Below are positions 46,849 to 56,535 of a DNA stretch of 64,000 nucleotides, in pieces; the first letter of the stretch is position 1, and every line of letters starts with the position of its first letter. Source of the stretch: Pogonophryne albipinna (lineage: Eukaryota; Chordata; Actinopteri; Perciformes; Artedidraconidae); assembly GCA_028583405.1 (NCBI GenBank), contig CM053247.1:10050946-10114945 (forward strand), read 5' to 3'. The position numbers were made by a program, and so were the translations under genes. The notes under the pieces are model-generated. The model was given only the letters and a program-made list of their open reading frames with translations, searched no databases and was not told the DNA's origin.

Positions 46849-47052
46849 ATGACAAAAGAACGGCGAAAAAAACGTTCACAGAGAAGACGACAACAATTGT
46901 CACTTGCACGAAGCAAGGTTATACAAAAAACAAATGACCCCGAACATGAAATACCTTCACGGAGTGCGTCGAGGCGCAAGCTATCATCCAAAGAACAGGA
47001 GGGTTTAGCTAGCGCCTCACTGCAATCTTTAAAGGTCGTTTTCTCAAAATGA
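46849..47052 (+). CDS. 67-residue basic protein, right-arm copy (unknown)
   Basis: The mirror copy of the frame in the left arm. It starts MTKERRKKRSQRRRQQLSLA, with Arg at residue 42, and stops at 47,050-47,052. The two copies point outwards, away from the central spacer. The 98 percent or so identity of the arms at this point does not separate selection from youth, but both copies keep an intact frame. The central spacer (46,386-46,776) could carry divergent promoters; no TATA box stands out. Confidence 0.35.
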   Translation: MTKERRKKRSQRRRQQLSLARSKVIQKTNDPEHEIPSRSASRRKLSSKEQEGLASASLQSLKVVFSK

Positions 47053-48501
47053 GTTTTTTCTCCTACTCGGAGTTCGAAATGTCAACTTCAGTAGCACGTA
47101 GAGACACCAAACCTTCCAGTTATATTCCTATCAATATTATGAAGGCTTTTACAGAAGGGTTTGTTCATATATCATTCATAGCCTGAATTATACAACATTT
47201 TATACCTAAAAACATGGCGAAAATTGATATTTTAGGGCTGTTGACAGTATTTTCTGATTTATGGAGTGATAAAGAGAGATATCCAATATCCCTTCTGTAA
47301 AAGCCTTAGATACTAATATGACTACAAAATGAAACAAGAATTTTGAACCTGGCTTTATCCAAAGTTCAGATTTCGATTCCTGAAATGTGTTAAAATATGT
47401 GCATATTTAATGAGATAATGGATAATTTGCATATTTAAACATGCTATTTCAGAAAACTTGTAATACAAAAGACAATTGCCTTATTGTAAGTAATTAACTG
47501 GAGAAATTTCTAGCTGATACCTTTAAGTTAAAAAAATTACCCTATTCACCTGGGGTGTCTCGCCTTAAAATGAAATGTGTTTTAGGTTGACCTTTAAAAT
47601 CTGTCCAGGGACTACAGATGAAAAATAGCCTCTTGGCTAACTCTGGCACATTTACAGAAATGTTCATTAATGTACACTGTCCCTGTTAAATAAATAAATA
47701 AAAAATGACCCATATGGACAAAAACTTCCACAGTGATACCGGAGGGTTAAATTAATATTGACAATAACAACCGACCGTCGGGGAGCGTTCTCATGTCGTC
47801 TATTTTCAACGCTATGGGAGGTCTATGAAGGTCTATGGCAGGCATCCTCAAAGTCCGGACTCCGGTCCGGATCCGGACCGAACCACAACTGTCTCTGGAC
47901 TCTCAGCTAATTATACTTTTCATATGTATTATCTGTGTTATCTGCGAGACATCGCCACAACGAAACGAGTCAAAATTCTCCGCTATGTCCACTGCAAACA
48001 GCGCTCTGCATGTACGACTGTTCCACTGTCTGTGTGTGTCTGTCAACGCTTTGGTCCAATCACATTCAGTATCCCGTCAGCGTTTTTTCCCACCACCAAC
48101 AGCCTGCGAATCAGAGGCACAGTAGGGCGGGTCTTCGCGAAATGCGGGTGGGAAAAATGTGTGTGTGTTTAAAAAAAAAAAAAGTCAGAGCGAGAGTTAA
48201 CAGCTCATCTAGTTGCATCTGTACTGTAGCTAGTAGCCTACTAGTAGCCTAGCTTCACCTACCGGGGTGGCATGGGGTGGCAACTGCCACTCTAAAAATA
48301 GGCAGCTGGGTGGTTTGAAAGAAAAGTTGTGGCTCATCGGACATTTCTGAGAGAAAGTATCTAATGTCCGAGTGCAAGTGAATGCAGCACAAGATGCACG
48401 TCTTGTAACCCCTCCCCCGGTCCTGGCGCGAGCGTGGAAATATGATTGGCGGCGATTACATTTGAACGGCGCAAACCGAGAAGCATTTGGACTAAAGTAC
48501 T

Positions 48502-48657
48502 GAAGGAATGAGGTATTTGCGGTCTACATTGACAGAGAAGAGACTGTCAAGTTTGGCTGTACTCAGCATTGAATCAAAACGCACTAAAGCTGTTGATCTT
48601 ACTAATTTTGTGAGGAGTTTTGCTGAACAAAATGATAATCGCCGCATTCAGCTGTAA
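48502..48657 (+). pseudogene. C-terminal fragment of a ZMYM1-like hAT transposase
   Basis: A 51-codon frame contains RYLRSTLTEKRLSSLAVLSI and continues to NDNRRIQL and a stop. Phrases of the type LRSTL..RL..LA.LSIE lie at the dimerisation-domain end of hAT transposases in fish. The upstream coding part is absent. It is inside the 47,839-49,462 hAT but belongs to a different hAT lineage from the fragment at 48,942, so it is likely a nested or captured piece. Confidence 0.55.
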
Positions 48658-48786
48658 TAGACATGTCAACTTGATGCTCTGCTCACGGATGAGCATACAC
48701 AACTGTTAAGATGATGACCTTACGTGTTTAAATATATATTTTTTTATATTCTTTGTGGGGGTCAAATAAGACTGTGTGTTAAACTA

Positions 48787-48900
48787 CACTGCCCAGCCAA
48801 AAAAAAGTAACCACTTTGATTTAACTAGGCCAGTAGGTAAGGGAATTCCACTGGATAATAAGTGAAGTATAACATAATGCATGACTGAAGTGATGGAGAC
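48787..48900 (+). mobile_element. Tc1/mariner-like terminal fragment
   Basis: Begins CACTGCCCAGCCAAAAAAAA after TA (48,785-48,786) and continues GTAACCACTTTGATTTAACT and AGGCCAGTAGG, resembling the left end of a fish Tc1/mariner element. No right end or gene is present. The inner limit is approximate. Confidence 0.5.
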
Positions 48901-48941
48901 CATGTTTGAAGGCAAACAAAAAGAGGAAATAACAGGTCAAA

Positions 48942-49252
48942 TCAAGCAAATCCCCCTCTCAGATTCCACAGCAACCAGAAGAACATAAATACTGGCTGGT
49001 GATTTGATTAATCAGCTTTGTGATGGAATAGAAAATGCACAGTGCATTTCCTTAGCTGTGGGTGAGTCCACTGACACCACTGACAATGCTCAGTTGCTGG
49101 TGTTTGTGAGTTTTTATGATGAGGCAAAGGGGGAGTTTGTTGAAGATGTGTTGGGCCTGACGAACCTCAGTGGACACACAAGGGGGCAAGACATTTATAA
49201 AGCAATAATGGGAATGCTGAATGAAAGAGGGTGCAGCTGCCTTTATTCATAA
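48942..49252 (+). pseudogene. GTF2IRD2/ZBED-like hAT transposase fragment
   Basis: The reading IPLSDSTATRRT, a stop (48,987-48,989), then ILAGDLINQLCDGIENAQC and SLAVGESTDTTDNAQLLVFV matches the part of hAT transposases around the first catalytic Asp, usually in a DESTD context. Here the residue before EST is Gly rather than Asp, so a key acidic residue is changed. The frame ends at 49,252. The zinc finger and the C-terminal dimerisation domain are missing. Together with the internal stop this is a dead copy. Confidence 0.7.
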
Positions 49253-50239
49253 CTGTGCAGCTCTTACACTGCGACTCTGAGGGATCAAGCAGACACAATA
49301 ACAATGAAAACTGCTGCATACAGATTATTTTTATTTTTGCAACCTCGTGTTAAGAATCTTGTTGCAATTGTTTAAAAGTTTGAATGACCGTAATAAACGG
49401 ACCTTTGTCTTATTGAAGAAAAAAAATGTTGGACCTTTAAGATTTGTATTTGAGTACCCCTGGTCTATGGGATGCCCTGCCTGTTGAAAACTGACTCTCA
49501 AGGGGTACCCTGTCCGTGATAGAGTGACGGGGAGGGGCCCTGACTGACCGTCAACGTGTGACGGGTTGGGAGTGAGAACGTGTTGTAAGGAAGTACAATT
49601 TTAAAGGAAAGGTCTTTGTTTGATTGCTGTTTTGTTTTTTTCTAACAAGGTCCATTTTTTTTCTTATCAAGTTTGAGCCATCAATTCAGTTTACTATTAT
49701 CGTTTTATAGATTTATTTTAATTATCTGAAAACTGTGGACATGGAACATAAACAGTTAGAAGCACAAACAATGTCACAGCATGACTTTAAAAAAGCATTT
49801 GAAAAGCAAACGATATATTTATGGTCTAAACATTTTTTGTGAGATTCTAAAGAGTGACTTTATGGTTCAATTTACGATACAAAATGTGGCTTCTCCTCAC
49901 AAATAGTTAGTTTAATGTCAGAAAAAACCCCAATGGCTGAATTTACCAAAAGATGATGGCGGCCACATCATTCTTCATTGAATGATAGTAAATGTTTTTT
50001 TTCCTGTAGCCAGAGGACCTGTGGGTTCAGTCTGTGTTCAGCACAATTATGCTTGATGCCATACATCATCATCTGTATCACAGTGTCTCTCTGTTTGTCT
50101 GCTCCCTCCCCTCATCCTGCTGAACTCTGGCCGCTGTGATGCATCAAGGCCTCTGTTTGATAAGCAGGGGGGGGCTACGGGCTGAGGTTAGCCCGGGCTC
50201 AGACCCGGTCTTCTCAGTCTCTGGCCTCTGAGAACATCA

Positions 50240-50800
50240 GGGCGTTTAAGACGGTGATGAAGCCTTCCCTCTGGTGGATTGGGTCACATTGGCGTGTCTG
50301 TCACTTAGCCCGGCTGCCTCTCCCCTCTCTATCTCCCTCTCTGTCTGCCTGTCAGGATGGCAGATGACAGCGGGGGCCACCGGGGGACCGCTGGCTCCCG
50401 GTGAAGCTTCATTTGCTGTCCTCCGTGGAGAATCCCCCCACCAGCTGTATTTCAAGACCGTCGCACTGCTGTCACGGCAAAGACTCTGACAACAAGGCGA
50501 GGCCTCTCCCATAAAACATCAAAAGCGTCCGCTGCAATGAAAACACAAGTGAGGGGGGCCTTGTCAATCTTTACAGCCGCACTTCTAAGTGACTGTAGCC
50601 CACCGCCACCACTCACAGCTTCCACGCTATTCATTCATTTTTCATGCCGCGCAGTCGGTGATCCAAAATGTGCCATCTATTCTGCAGCTGACATGTCCAA
50701 ACGTCTGAGTTACCATATAATGCCGCACATAACGGAGCTGTCTGTGGAAAGTTTTATGATATGGAAATATGCTAAGAGCCTCTGTGATGAATAGACATTA
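50240..50800. promoter_or_regulatory. candidate conserved non-coding element
   Basis: Repeat-free block with AATGTGCCATCTATTCTG, CATATAATGCCGCACATAAC, GATATGGAAATATGC and GAATAGACATTATGGGG. Inference from composition and the absence of repeats. Confidence 0.22.
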
Positions 50801-52259
50801 TGGGGCCTGAAATAACGCCAACACAAGCTGAGTGCATGCTTTGTTGTGGACATTCAAAGCCTTTTGGAATGACACTGACATTTGAGTGACATGCTCTCAT
50901 ATTGCTACACATGAAATACATTTCTCATAGTTGTGCGCCAGTTTGAAACCCACATTTTTTTTTTCACATGCTAAATAAGTGCAAGCCAAGTGTCCACGTT
51001 TCGATAAAAGTGGGTGCGGTTTGGGTTTAAAAAGCTTACCAATTTCAGTAACCTTCATAATATGTCACAAAAATGTGTGTACTTCCATGTAAAACAACAT
51101 TTTACACTAACTTGTTAAAAAAATTAATTCCCTTACTGATAATATACAAAGCCATTTGTTTAAACATTGTTGAAATCCGCTCTGCCTATATCCATTTGTA
51201 CTAGCTAGTCTTCTTATTCTTTAACTTTGCTGGACGATGACTCTGTTTCTTGGCACTTTAAAGTCAAACCATTTAAATAATTGAGCACTTTTCACAACAA
51301 GCCTTAGAGAGGGTTATGGATGGTGGATCTCTTTCTAACAGTCAACAACATTGGTTTCATTAACCGTAAAGAAGACCTCTCTTAAACCAAAATGTTTTGT
51401 TCTACAGTTTCCTAAAACTTATCAGGCACCACATCAGACACATCTATGCTAAAATGTAGACCTTTACACACATATACACACATGGTTGTAGTATTCACTA
51501 TCATCGTCAACACTAGAAATGGTCATATGACCTCACAGAATTCCCTGTCCCCTGAGAGAGACAATGATATGATATGATAATGATGACTCGCATGAAAAAT
51601 CTGTCTGGTTCTGTAGGAACAAAATAGGTCAAAACTACCAAATTGTCTTTTAATTATTTTTTTTAAACACAAAAATAATATGCATATTTAGAAAAAGTCA
51701 GGATTGTATTTCTTTATTCAACAAAGATATTTCACATATAAACTGTCACGGCTTACAGGATTTCAAGTAGTTCTAGAAAACCGGGATCAAATGCTAATGC
51801 TAATCTTAATGGCCCTGAAATTACGTTTATATTGTACTTACATATTGTTAGTGATCCATGTAACCAATGGGATATCATTTGAAGAAGAAAAGAACCGGAA
51901 GCTGTATAAATGTTGGCATTGGTTGGCAAGTCTATTTTGTTGGTTGGCATACTTATGTAGAACAAGGTCTGGTTTCCAAGAAGGGACTTTGTTCCAGGAT
52001 GTTCAAATCTCCATTTGAAGGTTCCTTTAATCATCAACAGTTCAACAGCAAAGTACTTAGTAAATCAATAACCCTAAACCATATTCCTGACCCCTAAAAC
52101 AACTCAGTTAAAAATCGCAAGCAAGAATATCTTCACTGTGAAGGTCTGCAAGGAACAGGAACCTACACACACACACAGACACACAGACACACACACACTC
52201 ACACACTCTTAACACCCCCACAGAGATGAATCCTGTATGCATTATGTCCAGACTGACAC

Positions 52260-52720
52260 GTAAAGAGGCCCTAGATTAACGGCTCCCCCCTCCAGACTTT
52301 TTATCCTCTCCGTTCCAGGGGCCACGCTCATTTACATAAACAGATAATCCTTGATAAAAATTTCCATTAGACAAAGGTGAAATGGATCAATTTCTGCTGC
52401 CAAGATAAATCTCACGTTTTACACCGACAGGGTCATTACACAAGCCACATTTCAGGAATAATGTATTTAAAAAGTCCGCCGATAGCGGCCATTTCCCGCT
52501 TTCCAATTACCTTAAAGAAAAGCTTATTCTGTGGACAATAAAGCACATTACGGCACAATATGATACAGTCCATAAAGATCAGCGTGTTTGATGAGAGGTT
52601 AGCGAAAGCTCAGCATATTTCGGAGGGGATGTCACAACCCCGTGGTTATCGCTGACACCTCGCTGTGCTCGCCATGCAAATGTCCTATTATGCCCAGTCC
52701 AAATAGATTAAGAGGCCTGT
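52260..52720. promoter_or_regulatory. candidate conserved non-coding element
   Basis: Repeat-free block with TCATTTACATAAACAGATAA, ACAATAAAGCACATTACGG, TTTCCAATTACC and AATAAACTG. Forkhead-like (ATAAACA) and SOX-like (ACAATAA) cores are present. Inference only. Confidence 0.25.
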
Positions 52721-52951
52721 TCAGAAATAAACTGTTTTTTTCCTGTTTTTTTTCCTTCTCATCTGTGGAGTGAAGGTGGGAAGAGAGAAAGATGGGAGGG
52801 GGAAGACGATAGGTGTGTTGAGGAGGGGGAGTTGGATTGACAGGACAGCGAGGTGATGCCAGCGGTCCGGGGCAGGGAGAGAACGGAAAAACTCATTAGT
52901 TCGCTTCCACCCCAATTCGCCGCTCTGCACTTGACCTTGAGACATCCACCA

Positions 52952-52968
52952 CCCCCCCCCCCCCCCCC
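52952..52968. repeat. C homopolymer
   Basis: Seventeen consecutive C. Confidence 0.95.
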
Positions 52969-53842
52969 ATGCCCTGCCCACTCACCCACTCCCCGTCTCC
53001 TGTTTTAGGTGAATTTGCACTGCAGGGCTTGGATGGGTATGGAGTCGGATGGGGGGGAGGGCGCTGGAGCTAAAAGAGCCTTCCAACACAGCGGGAACAA
53101 TAATCAACTGGTTTCAAGAAATTGTTCTAGAAACTATTGTTTTTATCCTAAAATAGAATACTATCACTATAACTTGAAAGATCTCTGGAATATTGACCTT
53201 GAGAGAGAGGAGTTTACACGGTTGGAATGGTTTGAATCCATCCCACCCTAGTAAACAACTGCTAGTTTAAAAATATCTATATTTAAAGATTTATTTATTT
53301 TGCCAGAGAGTGCTTTTATTGAAGATACAGTGTTGAAATGGGGACATAGAGTGGAAGACATTGCCTGAAACTTTGGTAGTCAAACCTGTGTATTTGGCAG
53401 TGGATATCTGGCTATCGAGCAGCATAGGTTATTATTTTATTTTTGTAATGTTATTATGACCCTTAATCACGTTTCATTGTTTGGCGGCAAACACGGGTGG
53501 CAGTAGTAATTATAACAAGAAGAAAGAAGGATGTCGTTTGATTTGTTGTAAAAAATAGAAAATAGGAAGTAGGGTTCCAGCCTAGATGGTTACACTCCAT
53601 TTGTGAATCTCTAGCAAAATGGCTAATGTAAGTCATTGTTCTTGAATGGTAAATGCTAGGATATGTGCTCAGGGAGTGAGCCTTTGCAAGAGTATTGCCA
53701 ATTTGCACCACATTTAGGATAACCATCTAGAAACATAATGGACGGTTCCAACAAACAGGACGTTGACTGAAGAGACCAATGCTTGACTCAAAGTACATTC
53801 ACTTTAATTTGATAGTGTTCTTCATTAACGTCATGTGACTTA

Positions 53843-55476
53843 CACTAAACAAAAATATAAATGCAACACTTTTGTTTTTGCTCCCATTTTTCATGAGATG
53901 AACTCAAAGATCTAAAACATTTTCTATATACACAAAATAACCATTTCTCTCAAATATTGTTCACAAATCTGAAAAAATCTGTGATAGTGAGCACTTCTCC
54001 TTTGCCGAGATAATCCATCCCACCTCACAGGTGTGGCATATCAAGATGCTGATTAGACAGCATGATTATTGCACAGGTGTGCCTTAGGCTGGCCACAATA
54101 AAAGGCCACTCTAAAATGTTCAGTTTTATCACACAGCACAATGCCACAGATGTCGCAAGTTTTGAGGGAGCGTGCAATTGGCATGCTGACAGCAGGAATG
54201 TCCACCAGAGCTGTTGCCCGTGAATTGAATGTTCATTTCTCTACCATAAGCCGTCTCCAAAGGCGTTTCAGAGAATTTGGCAGTACATCCAACCGGCCTC
54301 ACAACCGCAGAGCACGTGTAACCACACCAGCCCAGGACCTCCATATTCAGCATGTTCACCTCCAAGATCGTCTTAGACCAGCCACTCGGACAGCTGCTGC
54401 AACAATCGGTTTGCATAACCAAAGAATTTCTGCATAAACTGTCAGAAACCGTCTCAGGGAAGCTCATCTGCATGCTCGTCGTCCTCATCGGGGTCTCGAC
54501 CTGACTCCGGTTCGTCGTCGTAACCGACTTGAGTGGGCAAATGCTCACATTCGATGGCGTCTGGCACGTTGGAGAGGTGTTCTCTTCACGGATGAATCCC
54601 GGTTTTCACTGTTCAGGGCAGATGGCAGACAGCGTGTGTGGCGTTGTGTGGGTGAGCGGTTTTCTGATGTCAATGTTGTGAATCGAGTGGCCCATGGTGG
54701 TGGTGGGGTTATGGTATGGGCAGGCGTATGTTATGGACGACGAACACAGGTGCATTTTATTGATGGCATTGTGAATGCACAGAGATACCGTGACGAGATA
54801 CTGAGGCCCATTGTTGTGCCATTCATCCACGACCATCACCTCATGTTGCAGCATGATAATGCACGGCCCCATGTTGCAAGGATCTGTACACAATTCCTGG
54901 AGGCTGAAAACATCCCAGTTCTTGCATGGCCAGCATACTCACCGGACATGTCACCCATTGAGCATGTTTGGGATGCTCTGGATCGGCGTATACGACAGTG
55001 TGTTCCAGTTCCTGCCAATATCCAGTAACTTGGCACAGCCATTGAAGAGGAGTGGACCAACATTCCACAGGCCACAATCAACAACCTGATCAACTCTATG
55101 CCAAGGAGATGTGTTGCACTGCGTGAGGCAAATGGTGGTCACACCAGATACTGACTGGTTTTCGGACCCCCCCAGACCCCCCCAATAAAGCAAAACTGCA
55201 CATTTCAGAGTGGCCTTTTATTGTGGCCAGCCTAAGGCACACCTGTGCAATAATCATGCTGTCTAATCAGCATCTTGATATGCCACACCTGTGAGGTGGG
55301 ATGGATTATCTTGGCAAAGGAGAAGTGCTCACTATCACAGATTTTTTCAGATTTGTGAACAATATTTGAGAGAAATGGTTATTTTGTGTATATAGAAAAT
55401 GTTTTAGATCTTTGAGTTCATCTCATGAAAAATGGGAGCAAAAACAAAAGTGTTGCATTTATATTTTTGTTCAGTG
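53843..55476 (+). mobile_element. full-length Tc1-family transposon (1,634 bp)
   Basis: Starts CACTAAACAAAAATATAAAT and ends with the inverse, flanked by TA (53,841-53,842 and 55,477-55,478). The terminal inverted repeats are unusually long, at least 270 bp (53,843-54,112 and 55,207-55,476), and include GCTGATTAGACAGCATGATT and ACCTCACAGGTGTGGC. Between them lies one plus-strand transposase frame. It is the same family as the palindromic derivative at 41,920-43,268. Two nonsense codons disable the transposase, but the ends look intact, so it could still be moved by an active relative. Confidence 0.95.
54141..55154 (+). pseudogene. Tc1 transposase with two nonsense codons
   Basis: A single frame of 337 codons from ATG 54,141 to the stop at 55,152-55,154, interrupted by TAA at 54,435-54,437 and TAA at 55,026-55,028. 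There is no frameshift. The N-terminal part carries paired helix-turn-helix motifs (GMSTRAVARELNVHFSTISR at about residues 19-38). The DDE catalytic triad is readable: Asp in FTDESRF, Asp in LQHDNARPH, and Glu in SPIEHVWD, with 34 residues between the last two (DD34E, Tc1 type). A GGGGVMVWAG stretch is also present. The length is normal for Tc1. Both stops could be CAA-to-TAA changes (inference). The domain order and triad make the assignment firm. Confidence 0.93.
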
Positions 55477-55894
55477 TAAGTTCCGTAACAAACATACTTA
55501 TTATTACTCTAAACCACAATGTTCTCATAAACCTAGCCAAGTAGTTTTATTGCCTACACATACAAACACAGGGTTCCTGCGGGGTCTTAAAAAGTCTTTA
55601 AAAGTCTTACATTTGATAATCAGAATTCAAGGCCTTAAAAAGTCTTAAATATGATCAAAACAAATTACAAAGGTCTTAAATATGATTTGAAAGGTAGGCT
55701 ATACTTCTGTGTCTAAATGTGTTTTGGGGGAAATGTCCGGGCTGCAAAGTAACCAGTACGGAAAGAGCCTTTCAGTTCCCCCAAACAATTTGTCTTGAAA
55801 TAAATCAACATGGAACCAGTAACCACTAACTTTGCACCTCCCCGCCCCTTATCGGAGAACACCCAGCTAGTAACCTAGCAACCAAACTTCAGCT

Positions 55895-56220
55895 AGCGAG
55901 AGCACGCTCGTGAACCTTTGCGCCGGTGTTATGCATGCCCGCCGAGAGATGCATGCACCTCGCGGGAGCCCGCATAGCGTAAAGCAAAAACACCCAGACA
56001 TTTCAATGATTCTACGGTAAAGTACGATTTGGAAATAATATAATTTCCTTTTTGGAGGGCATGCATAACACAGCATAACACCGGAGCCTCGCTGCGGGGA
56101 AACTTTTGCGCTGTTCCGAGTTTGTTCTAATCCGTCAAAATGACAGACAGCTTTCAGATTTTTCCGTCATTGTTAAAGAAAATCCGTCAGACGGAAAATA
56201 TTCGGTTAACGCGACCACTG
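55895..56220. mobile_element. second copy of the CAGAG-type hAT element, partial
   Basis: Shares with 13,488-13,938 the phrases GCTCGTGAAC, GTGTTATGCATG, CATTTCAATGATT, TTTCCTTTTTGGAGGGCATG, ACACCGGAGCCTCGCTGCGG and ATATTCGGTTAACGC. The right end is GCGACCACTG. The left end is not recognised. It is nested in the 55,569-56,729 element. Confidence 0.72.
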
Positions 56221-56461
56221 CCTCCGGGCGACGTTTGGGTCTACGTCAACCCTAAAAGTGGAGGTGCTGTGGACGCTAAATACCGTAGCTAAACACCAAT
56301 CCTACAACAGCAACGATGAAAGATTGTAGCCAAGGGGGCAGAGCTCAGAAGATGGCTCTTGTCAGACATACACAGAGACACGCACGCACACGCACACACA
56401 CACTCACTTTCACGGTTAGGCAGTTCTTTTTTTCAGGTTTTTGGCTAACAGTTTGTTTGTT

Positions 56462-56535
56462 TGTAGCCTTTATTTAACCAGGTGAAAGCCCCTTGAGATC
56501 AAAATATCTCTTTTTCAAGGGTGACCTGCAATTCT
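56462..56535 (-). mobile_element. LINE 3' tail fragment
   Basis: TAGCCTTTATTTAACCAGGT and GAAAGCCCCTTGAGATC to TTTTTCAAGGGTGACC is the reverse complement of a common fish LINE 3' end. Nested in the 55,569-56,729 element. Confidence 0.6.

Larger units (their letters stand above)
45599..47564. mobile_element. 1,966-bp TTAA foldback element with a small ORF in each arm
   Basis: Two arms of about 787 bp (45,599-46,385 and 46,777-47,564) are inverted, nearly identical copies around a 391-bp centre. The termini are GGCGAGACACCCCAGG and its inverse, and TTAA lies immediately outside both ends (45,595-45,598 and 47,565-47,568). This marks a piggyBac- or Kolobok-type insertion. The target is the 3' untranslated part of the host LINE. 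Each arm carries the same 67-codon frame. No transposase catalytic domain is visible, so it is non-autonomous unless the arm protein has a role. Confidence 0.9.
40870..47706 (+). mobile_element. LINE reverse-transcriptase gene split by six or more insertions (host LINE)
   Basis: Pieces of one plus-strand LINE can be followed across the region. They are LSTGVPQGSILGPLLFLLY (41,029-41,085), the catalytic MYADDTVI (about 41,896-41,919), VVNELTNTMVHVTTWLEQC (about 43,297-43,353), a KYLGVMIDSTLNF stretch (about 44,087-44,125), a C-terminal part from 44,300 to 44,525, then AAQQWNSIPPPIRDQTTF (about 45,325-45,378) ending in a stop at 45,440. The 3' tail continues at 47,565 and ends with AAATAAATAAATAAAA near 47,700. 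Each gap is filled by a separately bounded element. The start at 40,870 is approximate; the N-terminal part is missing. Confidence 0.82.
47839..49462 (+). mobile_element. hAT element with 8-bp duplication in the right arm of the 10.6-kb unit
   Basis: Left end CAGGCATCCTCAAA and right end TTTGAGTACCCCTG are imperfect inverted repeats of hAT type. GTCTATGG is duplicated perfectly at 47,831-47,838 and 49,463-49,470. The interior is a patchwork: a leader, a C-terminal piece of a ZMYM1-like transposase, the end of a Tc1-like element, and part of a GTF2IRD2/ZBED-like hAT transposase. An autonomous hAT of this type would need a transposase of several hundred residues, so this copy is internally deleted. 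Confidence 0.87.
38952..49586. mobile_element. 10.6-kb composite element with terminal inverted repeats and AAGGA duplication
   Basis: The left end begins ACAACACGTTCTCAATCCC. The right end, read inverted, begins ACAACACGTTCTCACTCCC. By eye the first 119 or so bases of the arms differ at about five positions, and weaker similarity extends inward (left to about 39,130; right 49,471-49,586 plus 47,781-47,838 across a hAT insertion). Both outer edges carry AAGGA (38,947-38,951 and 49,587-49,591) in direct orientation, as expected from a single insertion. The interior is filled with other transposons and a satellite. I recognise no transposase that fits the ends, and a 5-bp duplication with these termini fits no superfamily I can name with confidence. 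Confidence 0.72.
49592..53842. other. unique sequence, no gene seen
   Basis: AT-rich, with GC-richer blocks at about 50,100-50,800 and 52,230-53,080. An imperfect CA run is at about 52,164-52,206 and a C homopolymer at 52,952-52,968. No transposon termini recognised. Frames in the GC-richer blocks overlap in several directions and match no family. Confidence 0.4.

Noticed and set aside
47825..48252. Three overlapping plus-strand frames near the hAT left end
   Set aside because: They lie in the leader of the hAT element in three different phases, with no domain.
52980..53250. Possible exon after GTCTCCTGTTTTAG
   Set aside because: The acceptor is plausible, but GTGAAT follows directly and no donor or coding signal is convincing.
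54129..54548. 139-codon minus-strand frame
   Set aside because: Antisense shadow of the Tc1 transposase, which has the catalytic triad on the plus strand.
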